Source: JAYEHK01 sp034659475
GTDB lineage: Bacteria; Bacillota; Syntrophomonadia; Syntrophomonadales; Syntrophomonadaceae
Assembly: GCA_034659475.1 (NCBI GenBank)
Contig: JAYEHK010000127.1
Location: 1 to 12,043 of the forward strand
Reading direction: 5' to 3'
Length of the DNA stretch: 12,043 bases
Of this stretch, positions 1 to 5,139 are shown one piece after another. A model generated the notes under the pieces. That model did not search any database, had not been told where the DNA came from, and saw only the letters and a program-made list of their open reading frames with translations. Each line of letters begins with the position of its first letter. The stretch's first letter is position 1. The translations under genes and the position numbers were made by a program.

Positions 1-2
1 TA

Positions 3-350
3 GCAGAGCTTGCTGAGTTTCTTGAAATGGATAAGGAGGAAATCGTACTGGCGATGGAAGCTTGTCAGACACCCGCTTATATACAAGATGTTCTTCCTGG
101 AGAAGAAAGAGAACATCTGTCATTGCTTGATCGAATCACAAATGATGACGGCAATACACATATGCTGGAAGAAATAGCATTGCGCGAAGCACTTAGAAGA
201 TTGGACGGAAGAGAGAGAGAAGTGATCTTGAGGCGCTTTTTCAGGGATGAGACCCAGGCGGTGATTGCAGCCGACCTCGATGTCTCTCAGGTTCAGGTGT
301 CCAGGATTGAGAAAGCTGCGCTTATCAAGTTGAAGGGGATATTGGAATAG
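3..350 (+). CDS. Sporulation-type RNA polymerase sigma factor (SigF/SigG/SigB group), 3' part
   Basis: This is the C-terminal 115 residues of a sigma-70 family factor; the reading frame is open to the left edge, so the 5' part lies outside the window. The N-terminal piece (AELAEFLEMDKEEIVLAMEA) resembles region 3, and the last ~55 residues are region 4. Region 4 shows LREALRRLDGREREVILRRF, then TQ and the helix-turn-helix DVSQVQVSRIEKAAL, which would contact the -35 element. The LLDRI and SQVQVSR patterns are typical of the SigF/SigG sporulation sigmas and of SigB. The visible part does not separate SigF from SigG: FF and EKAA lean to SigG, while the VLAMEA and LLDRI region leans to SigF. It ends at TAG 348-350 and a strong terminator follows, so it is the last gene of its transcript. 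Confidence 0.85.
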   Translation, partial: AELAEFLEMDKEEIVLAMEACQTPAYIQDVLPGEEREHLSLLDRITNDDGNTHMLEEIALREALRRLDGREREVILRRFFRDETQAVIAADLDVSQVQVSRIEKAALIKLKGILE

Positions 351-401
351 ATCATTAAATAGAAGGTGCTTTTGGAGCGATACAGTAATCTGGTTAAATA
401 G

Positions 402-430
402 CCCCGGGTTCTTTGTTACAGAACCCGGGG
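402..430 (+). terminator. Intrinsic terminator after the sigma-factor gene
   Basis: A perfect 11-bp GC-rich stem (402-412 pairs with 420-430) closes a 7-nt loop and is followed by GTGTTATTGT, a weak U-rich tail. It lies 52 nt after the sigma-factor stop and insulates the HD-GYP gene downstream. Confidence 0.85.
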
Positions 431-436
431 GTGTTA

Positions 437-467
437 TTGTCACTGATAAAAATTATTGGAATATACT
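437..467 (+). promoter_or_regulatory. Possible vegetative (SigA-like) promoter of the HD-GYP gene
   Basis: TTGTCA (437-442) and TATACT (462-467) each differ by one base from the SigA consensus, but the 19-nt spacer is longer than the optimal 17. The position, between the terminator at 402-430 and the start at 508, is right. This is pattern matching only. Confidence 0.3.
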
Positions 468-507
468 GGTGGTGAAGGCGTAATTGGAAAAGCAAGAGAG
501 GTAACGG

Positions 508-1569
508 GTGATGAGAAAGCGCATTAAATTACCACGGGCAAGAATCACAGCTTTTGCTCAAAGGTATGCAAGGAAAACAAGATCAAAAGATGAATCTACT
601 CCACTAGATGTAACCCATCGCCAAATAGATGCCGCTGTTAATTATCTGAGCATATTTGAACACATTGGAATCGCTACAGCGATTCTGGAAGAAGACTTCA
701 CAATAGCTATAGTGAATACTGAATTTGAAAGAATTACGGGCTATTCCAGAGACGAAGTAATAACAAAAAACTGGAAGGAACTTGTTGTTCAGGATGATTT
801 TTCTACCCTTATCAATGCACAGTGTTTTAAAAATTTTGCGAGTAGCATTCCTAATAATTATGAAATACAGTTCATTGATAAGCATGGAAATATAAGAGAT
901 ATTTTAATGATCATTTCAAGCATTGCAGGCAGTAATAAAATAGGTGTTTCGTTTCTATATACCAGTGATATAAAACTGGTGAAAAAATGGCAAAAGGTAT
1001 TAAACCAGACGGTCAAGTCACTGGTTGCATTACTTGAAATAAGGGACCCTTATACAGCGGGGCATCAGAGAAGAGTAGCCCAGCTTGCCTGCGCGATAGC
1101 AACCCAGATGGGACTGTCCAAGCATAGAATTGAGGGGCTTGCTGTGATGGGAAATCTTCATGATCTTGTCAAGATAACCGTACCAGCAGAAATATTGAGT
1201 AAAACTGCACCCTTAACTGATGCGGAGGTTGCAATTATCAAGACCCATTGTCAAACTGGTTTTAATATATTAAAAGATATTGAATTTCCTTGGTCGGTTG
1301 CCGCGGTCGTTCTTCAACATCATGAAAAATTGGATGGCTCTGGTTATCCAGTTGGCCTGACCGGAAAGGATATTATTCTGGAAACGAAAATACTAACGGT
1401 CGCTGATGTGGTAGAAGCCATATCCTCTCATCGCCCCTATCGCCCTTCACTGGGTATTGACAAAGCACTTGATGAAATACTGCAAAACAGAGGTGTTTTA
1501 TACGACACCGAGGTTGTCGATGCCTGTATATTTTTATTTGAACATGATCATTTCAATTTTAGTGATTAA
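508..1569 (+). CDS. PAS domain and HD-GYP domain signalling protein (putative cyclic-di-GMP phosphodiesterase)
   Basis: The 353-residue protein begins with a basic tail (residues 1-30), followed by a PAS-type sensor domain (about 48-155, with ITGYSRDEV at 76-84). An HD-GYP domain covers about 165-350. Visible HD-GYP landmarks are DPYTAGHQRRV (180-190), H218-D219 with K222, H247, H271-H272, the GYP signature at 279-281, D300 and RPYRP (309-313). HD-GYP proteins hydrolyse cyclic di-GMP, so this is probably a soluble sensor-regulated phosphodiesterase; no membrane segment or receiver domain is visible. One oddity is that the usual HDIGK reads HDLVK, with valine in place of the conserved glycine. 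The start is either GTG 508 or ATG 511; GAGAGG at 496-501 suits both, with 6 or 9 nt spacing. It is an independent unit between two terminators, and any link to sporulation rests only on its neighbours. Confidence 0.9.
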   Translation: MMRKRIKLPRARITAFAQRYARKTRSKDESTPLDVTHRQIDAAVNYLSIFEHIGIATAILEEDFTIAIVNTEFERITGYSRDEVITKNWKELVVQDDFSTLINAQCFKNFASSIPNNYEIQFIDKHGNIRDILMIISSIAGSNKIGVSFLYTSDIKLVKKWQKVLNQTVKSLVALLEIRDPYTAGHQRRVAQLACAIATQMGLSKHRIEGLAVMGNLHDLVKITVPAEILSKTAPLTDAEVAIIKTHCQTGFNILKDIEFPWSVAAVVLQHHEKLDGSGYPVGLTGKDIILETKILTVADVVEAISSHRPYRPSLGIDKALDEILQNRGVLYDTEVVDACIFLFEHDHFNFSD

Positions 1570-1617
1570 AATTTTTGCTGCATACATTAAATAAAAGGCT
1601 AAAAAGGTCTATCCGTA

Positions 1618-1644
1618 ACATAATTTCATAATACTCATATGATA
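1618..1644 (+). promoter_or_regulatory. Candidate SigK-type (mother-cell) promoter of the collagen-like gene
   Basis: AC at 1618-1619, a 16-nt spacer, and CATATGATA at 1636-1644 fit the SigK pattern AC-N16/17-CATAnnnTA without mismatch. Transcription would begin near 1651, just ahead of the ribosome binding site AAGGAGG at 1668-1674. Late mother-cell expression would suit a spore-surface protein. The consensus is short and the region AT-rich, so chance remains possible. Confidence 0.45.
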
Positions 1645-1681
1645 ATAATATAGTAACTATTGCTTTCAAGGAGGAATAATA

Positions 1682-2332
1682 ATGGGCAAGGAATGTTGTT
1701 CTTGCTGTCATATTTCCGTACCAATACACATACCTGGTAAAGTATGCACCGTGAAGGTTCCTGTACCTACATGTCCAACAGGTCCAACAGCCCCAGCAGG
1801 TCCAACAGGCCCAACTGGTCCAACTGGTCCAACAGCCCCAGCAGGACCAGAGTGTGGATGTGTTGAGCAATTAAGATATCTTATTACACAAATCATTGCG
1901 CATACTTCACGATTAAGCGGTAGGGTATATATGGAAAATAGCGGGAGTGTAGCTGCCAATTCATTTCATAGCATGACAGGACCTAATCCCAACCCCGGAG
2001 TACTTGTATTAGGAAACACGCCAGGAACAGCAATTACGGAGTATAAAACCCTCTGTAAGATAGCTGGTATTGAACTGACTAATCCAACAGGTTTTAATCC
2101 AACCTTTACGGGTGCACCTTCACCGGCTCCAACTGGTTGCCAGGCAGATTGTGAAGCAGCAGTAAGAAAAATCATTAATGACAATATAGGAAGTACTCTG
2201 CAAATTACTGCAGGTGGTAATGTACTGTCAACTGCAACAGTTAACAGAACAGGATTTGGGATCGCAGAGTTAACAAGCGGTAATAATAAGATTTATGTAT
2301 CTACCTGCCATGTTGAAAACATTAAGCCATAA
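1682..2332 (+). CDS. Cys-rich collagen-like repeat protein, probable spore coat/exosporium component
   Basis: The 216-residue protein starts with a cysteine cluster (C5, C6, C8, C9) and further cysteines at 22 and 31. A short collagen-like Gly-X-Y stretch follows at residues 34-57: GPT and APA triplets ending in GPE. CGC and a helix-prone segment come next (about 60-80), then a Gly/Thr/Asn-rich C-terminal domain with four more cysteines that I do not recognise. There is no signal peptide or membrane segment, as is usual for spore-layer proteins deposited from the mother cell. Gly-Pro-Thr collagen-like regions are known from exosporium glycoproteins such as BclA, where threonines carry O-glycans. 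The start ATG follows AAGGAGG (1668-1674) with 7 nt spacing. It is monocistronic, with a candidate SigK promoter upstream and a terminator downstream. Assignment to a spore layer is inference. Confidence 0.85.
   Translation: MGKECCSCCHISVPIHIPGKVCTVKVPVPTCPTGPTAPAGPTGPTGPTGPTAPAGPECGCVEQLRYLITQIIAHTSRLSGRVYMENSGSVAANSFHSMTGPNPNPGVLVLGNTPGTAITEYKTLCKIAGIELTNPTGFNPTFTGAPSPAPTGCQADCEAAVRKIINDNIGSTLQITAGGNVLSTATVNRTGFGIAELTSGNNKIYVSTCHVENIKP
1781..1845 (+). repeat. Direct repeat of 20 bp (45-bp period) encoding the GPT/APA collagen-like stretch
   Basis: The same 20-bp sequence occurs at 1781-1800 and 1826-1845, exactly 45 bp (15 codons) apart, with further GGTCCAAC-like 9-bp units between them. 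The period preserves the reading frame, so gain or loss of units would change only the number of triplets. Confidence 0.85.
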
Positions 2333-2336
2333 TCGC

Positions 2337-2365
2337 AAGAGGGAAATGTTTAACATTTCCCTCTT
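2337..2365 (+). terminator. Intrinsic terminator after the collagen-like gene
   Basis: An 11-bp stem, AAGAGGGAAAT (2337-2347) with ATTTCCCTCTT (2355-2365), can extend further into the 7-nt loop. It ends in a CTCTTATT run and starts 4 nt after the stop codon at 2330-2332. Confidence 0.85.
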
Positions 2366-2395
2366 ATTGCACCATTTCGAATGAGAAAAAATTGA

Positions 2396-2527
2396 TATGG
2401 GACAAATAAGGATAATCGAAAAGCTCAAAAACATCTTAAGTGGAAAGTGAATTACTCAATTGAAGAAGGGCTAAAAGAAACTTTTAAATACTATACCAAT
2501 GCGTATCAGTATCCCAATTTTTGCTGA
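2396..2527 (+). pseudogene. Relic of an NAD-dependent sugar epimerase/dehydratase C-terminus
   Basis: A 43-codon open stretch with no start codon or recognisable ribosome binding site reads DNRKAQKHLKW (2411-2443), then KVNYSIEEGLKETFKYY (2444-2494), and ends at TGA 2525-2527. This matches the well-known C-terminal pattern of extended SDR sugar-nucleotide enzymes (GalE, RmlB and relatives), roughly D-x-SKA-x-x-x-LGW-x-P-x-x-SLEEGL-x-x-T. The rest of such a gene, about 270 codons, is absent: the frame is closed by TGA at 2393-2395, and the terminator of the preceding gene abuts it. I read it as the 3' remnant of a deleted sugar-nucleotide biosynthesis gene that once belonged to this glycosylation region. 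The family is recognised from memory of the motif. Confidence 0.65.
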
Positions 2528-2639
2528 TTTTTTGTTTGGTATTTATTCATAGATGGTCTGTAAAAAAGTTTAACAACGACATAGCATATATTTAGAAGAG
2601 CAGAGAGTCGCAGACTCTCTATTTGTCTTTCAAAGTTGG
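2528..2639. other. Intergenic stretch between the epimerase relic and the convergent glycosyltransferase gene
   Basis: About 110 nt of AT-rich sequence with no coding content that I can see. Its only clear structure is the hairpin at 2602-2620. Together with the terminator and the relic it fills the gap between the stop at 2332 and the minus-strand gene ending at 2640. Confidence 0.6.
2602..2620 (-). terminator. Probable terminator hairpin of the minus-strand glycosyltransferase operon
   Basis: AGAGAGTC (2602-2609) and GACTCTCT (2613-2620) form a perfect 8-bp stem around a 3-nt loop. It lies about 20 nt beyond the stop of the minus-strand gene. On that strand it is followed by GCTCTTCTAAATATA, a broken U-rich tail, so termination is likely but not strong. 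Confidence 0.5.
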
Positions 2640-4184
2640 TTATTTGTTGTTTTCCTGCAGGCTATCAAAATATGTTTTATTATACAAAAAGAAAGGGTCA
2701 CCTGGCTTGATTTCTCCAGCCCTGTCATTATGTTTAATAGCTTTTTCAATATATCCCAGCTTGTCATAGCATATACATAATTGAATGTTCGGCAGGTAAT
2801 CCCAACAGTCATGAATACTAAAGCCCCAATTTTCTTCGGGTTTTTCCAATTTTGTAGCCAAATCAAACCAGAAAATAGCTCGGTTATAGTCTTGCTTTTC
2901 GATATAATAATATCCCAATCCGCAACATATCTCTGCTCGGGGGGTATCATATGCAAAACTTCTCAGTAAGGTTTTTAATCTGTTTCCCTGATCACCTTTA
3001 TGGTTATAACATATTGACAGGTCATAACAGGCAGTAATGCAATCCTCAAACCACCCTTTACCTGAATCTAAAAATTTGTTGTAGTACGCTATAGCCTCAT
3101 CATAGTTGGCATTGTAGTATAATTCCCTAGAATAATAATAAAGTGATCTGGGGCTTAATTCCTTGCCTTCTGCCAGCATCTTTTCATATATCTTCAGGTT
3201 CCTGCCGGGAACAGCAGCATGTATTTTATCGTGAGTAATACATATATTGGTATTTATTATTGTTCCACGTATATCCAAATGTTCATGAACAGGATCATGC
3301 CACTGCGGGTTATTGTTTCTTTTTACTAAACGTTCTCTATAATAGGAAAAATTGACCTTGCCATCTATATCAAAACCCACATTATATTTCATCATAACTA
3401 CATCTATACCGGAATTTAATGTATTTTTAAGTTCTTTTAATTTTACTCTGTCTTCCTCTAGGATTACGTCATCGGCATCCAGCCATAGAATATAATCATT
3501 GGTCGCTTTTGAAAAAGAGTAATTCCTGGCAGCGGAAAAATCATCTATCCATTCAAAATCATAAATTTTGGATGTGTAGTTCTTTACTATCTTCTTAGTT
3601 TTATCAATAGAGCCAGTATCAACTATGATTATTTCATCTATGATATCAGCAACAGAATCCAGGCATCTGGCAATCACATCTTCTTCATTTTTAACAATCA
3701 TACAAAGACTGATTGTTATTTTTTTATCCTCATGAAATATTTTTGAGTCATCGTCGTGAATTAATCTATCCATAGATGTTTTATTATTGGTGGACGCAAA
3801 ATAAGAGCAATATCGATCATAGTTCGCCTGATATTGCTGTTGATTAATTATGGCGTAAGGATGCCACAAATGCCATACATTACAATGTGCGCGTCCATGT
3901 GGTCCGCATATTTTATCCATAGCCAGTTGAAAAGCATCATCCTCACCACCCCAACCTTTAAAACCTTCATCAAAACCACCGATGCTTTCAAAATGGATTC
4001 GGGGTACGAGAGAAATACCTCCTACTGAAAAATCAGTAATGTCTTCCACTTCATGGTGACCAAGACATATTTCTGCTTCTGGCATTAGCAGTTCATATCT
4101 TCTTTTTACCCATGACCAAATTCGATCTCGGTGTCCATTGTCCGGTTTATATGGGACAAGTATAGAAATATCTTTAAAATTCAC
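2640..4184 (-). CDS. Galactosyltransferase-like/GT2 glycosyltransferase with C-terminal TPR-type repeats
   Basis: The 514-residue protein has three parts. Residues 5-110 resemble a GT-A galactosyltransferase domain: SILVPYKPDNGHRDRIW near the start, then VGGISLVPRIHF and GGFDEGFKGWGGEDDAF (69-85), the acceptor-side GWGGEDD motif of the GT7 C-terminal family. Residues 156-320 are a GT2 domain with ISLCMIVKNEE, DEIIIVDTGS, the DxD motif WLDADD (234-239) and DPVHEH (297-302). Residues 340-510 are helical TPR-type repeats. The GT2-plus-TPR layout recalls SunS-type protein glycosyltransferases. The N-terminal domain lacks the ~100 residues, including its own DxD, expected between residues 47 and 49, so it is probably inactive. 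The start is GTG at 4182-4184; AAAGGAG at 4197-4203 sits a rather long 12 nt upstream, with no alternative start. It lies 26 nt after the ancestral end of the upstream glycosyltransferase gene, so the two form an operon. Confidence 0.85.
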   Translation of the reverse strand: MNFKDISILVPYKPDNGHRDRIWSWVKRRYELLMPEAEICLGHHEVEDITDFSVGGISLVPRIHFESIGGFDEGFKGWGGEDDAFQLAMDKICGPHGRAHCNVWHLWHPYAIINQQQYQANYDRYCSYFASTNNKTSMDRLIHDDDSKIFHEDKKITISLCMIVKNEEDVIARCLDSVADIIDEIIIVDTGSIDKTKKIVKNYTSKIYDFEWIDDFSAARNYSFSKATNDYILWLDADDVILEEDRVKLKELKNTLNSGIDVVMMKYNVGFDIDGKVNFSYYRERLVKRNNNPQWHDPVHEHLDIRGTIINTNICITHDKIHAAVPGRNLKIYEKMLAEGKELSPRSLYYYSRELYYNANYDEAIAYYNKFLDSGKGWFEDCITACYDLSICYNHKGDQGNRLKTLLRSFAYDTPRAEICCGLGYYYIEKQDYNRAIFWFDLATKLEKPEENWGFSIHDCWDYLPNIQLCICYDKLGYIEKAIKHNDRAGEIKPGDPFFLYNKTYFDSLQENNK

Positions 4185-4210
4185 AGTATAGAATGACTCC
4201 TTTCAGGCAA

Positions 4211-4260
4211 TTATAACCAGCTACCTGCCCAGTGGTGAACCGCATAAGCATCAGGAAAAC
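4211..4260 (-). pseudogene. Frame-shifted C-terminal tail of the DXD glycosyltransferase
   Basis: Reading on from the glycosyltransferase at 4251-4802 but one base out of frame gives PDAYAVHHWAGSWL and then TAA at 4211-4213. That is the conserved end of the family (YAVHHWAGSW). In the present frame translation stops 2 codons after GEQ, at TGA 4251-4253. Removing one base from the A4 run at 4256-4259 (T4 on the coding strand) restores a 196-residue protein. Confidence 0.8.
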
Positions 4261-4802
4261 TGTTCTCCTTTACGATGTTTTTCATTCCATAAATATGGAT
4301 AAAATAATGCTGGCCCAAAAACAGCAAAATCTTTTCTATTTCCTAGCATACGAGTAATATAATAGGGTCCTGTTTGATGATTAACATAAGCATTGTTATA
4401 AAAAGAATCCGCAAGTCCATCAATGAGCAGCTTAAAGATGGGATGTGAGGGTACACATCCCATTATGCCAATGGAGATTATACCAGGTGATTCAGAGGCA
4501 GAAAAAGCCTTCAAACCACTGATTAAATTCTCAATGTTCTTTAGACACTCAAAGTCACAGTCCAGATATACTCCACCGTATCTATGAATTATTTCATATC
4601 TGGCGATGTCTGTTTTTTGGGCCAAATTACTTGTGACATCGAATATTTTCTGATTTTGAAGAGGGATCATATTATCTTCATTCCAGAGCTGCATTTCCCA
4701 GTTAGGATGGTGTTTAAGCCATGTTTTTCCATAATCAATAAATTCTTTGGGCATAGGTTTACCACCTAACCATATTCGATGAAATATTCGTGGCATTAAC
4801 AT
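4251..4802 (-). CDS. DXD-motif sugar transferase (Gly_transf_sug/OCH1-like), frameshifted near its end
   Basis: The 183-residue product begins MLMPRIFHRIWLGGKPMP, the typical opening of the DXD sugar-binding family (capsular, OCH1-like mannosyl and related transferases). It continues with HHPNWEMQLWNED, AQKTDIARYEIIHRYGGVYL and the metal/nucleotide-sugar-binding DCD at 81-83. FYPYLWNEKHRKGEQF near the end is also family-typical. The final YAVHHWAGSW block is present in the DNA but out of frame, so as read the protein ends in a lone serine after GEQF. The enzyme would transfer a sugar from a nucleotide donor in the cytoplasm; the donor and acceptor cannot be told. AAAAGGAG (4811-4818), 8 nt before ATG 4802, supports the start; Met3 is an alternative. 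It is the first gene of the minus-strand operon. Losing 14 residues may or may not abolish activity. Confidence 0.85.
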   Translation of the reverse strand: MLMPRIFHRIWLGGKPMPKEFIDYGKTWLKHHPNWEMQLWNEDNMIPLQNQKIFDVTSNLAQKTDIARYEIIHRYGGVYLDCDFECLKNIENLISGLKAFSASESPGIISIGIMGCVPSHPIFKLLIDGLADSFYNNAYVNHQTGPYYITRMLGNRKDFAVFGPALFYPYLWNEKHRKGEQFS

Positions 4803-4941
4803 TCACAAATCTCCTTTTGGTTTTCCTATCTATCCAAAGGACCATAGTGCTATTGAAATTACAACCATCTATCACCTTAAGTATGTAAACTATAATAATA
4901 TATTCATTATCATAAAAATTTGATAATGTTTTTAATAGCCA

Positions 4942-4956
4942 TTGGCAGTTTGCCAA
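4942..4956. repeat. Perfect inverted repeat TTGGCA-GTT-TGCCAA
   Basis: Two 6-bp arms around 3 nt form a 15-bp dyad in the divergent intergenic region. No U-tract follows on either strand, so an operator is more plausible than a terminator. No matching regulator gene is in the window. Confidence 0.35.
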
Positions 4957-5082
4957 AATTTATAATAAATGAATCCGAGGTTTTATGGGGATATTTTAAC
5001 CCCATTCAGCTCTTAGAAACATTTAACAGAGAAAAACTATGTACGCAATAAGTCAATAAGTTAAGCCTGGTCCCAAAGTGTA

Positions 5083-5110
5083 ACGTACTGATGGGGCTTT
5101 GCGTATGATA
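5083..5110 (+). promoter_or_regulatory. Candidate SigK-like promoter of the three-gene glycosyltransferase operon
   Basis: AC (5083-5084), a 17-nt spacer, and CGTATGATA (5102-5110) match the SigK pattern with one mismatch (G for A at the second -10 base). It strongly resembles the candidate at 1618-1644: both have GTAAC at the -35 side and TATGATA at the -10 side. The predicted start of transcription near 5117 leaves a leader of about 23 nt before ATG 5140. Confidence 0.35.
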
Positions 5111-5139
5111 AGAAAACTGACTTATTAGGGGTATCTATT

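Larger units (their letters stand above)
4803..5139. other. Divergent intergenic region between the two glycosyltransferase operons
   Basis: No gene is visible in these 337 nt. It holds three dyads: CATTATCA/TGATAATG (4905-4928), TTGGCA/TGCCAA (4942-4956) and ATGGGG/CCCCAT (4985-5005). It also holds a long-range inverted repeat, AATAAGTCA (5047-5055) with TGACTTATT (5118-5126). A SigK-like promoter candidate for the plus operon lies at 5083-5110. For the minus operon I see only a weak TTATCA-N18-TATATT arrangement on the minus strand around 4898-4927. The part near 4880-4930 is very AT-rich. Confidence 0.6.

Noticed and set aside
1781..1845. CRISPR-like or mobile-element repeat
   Set aside because: The repeat is in frame, encodes collagen-like triplets and has only two full copies without unique spacers.
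1559..1959. Minus-strand open frames opposite the collagen-like gene (Trp/Cys-rich and Gly-Pro-Val-rich)
   Set aside because: Their repetitive composition is simply the complement of the GPT repeat DNA; the plus strand has the ribosome binding site, promoter candidate and terminator.
2780..4028. Plus-strand small open frames opposite the 514-aa glycosyltransferase gene
   Set aside because: They are short, lack ribosome binding sites and lie antisense to a protein with clear GT2 and TPR-type motifs.
4905..4928. Fur-box-like ATTATCA/TGATAAT elements
   Set aside because: The half-sites are in the outward arrangement with an 8-nt gap, not the overlapping TGATAATnATTATCA order of a Fur box, and no iron-related gene is present.
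4759..4956. Minus-strand 65-codon open frame upstream of the DXD glycosyltransferase
   Set aside because: It overlaps the start of the real gene out of frame, covers the AT-rich intergenic region, has no fitting ribosome binding site and no recognisable motif.
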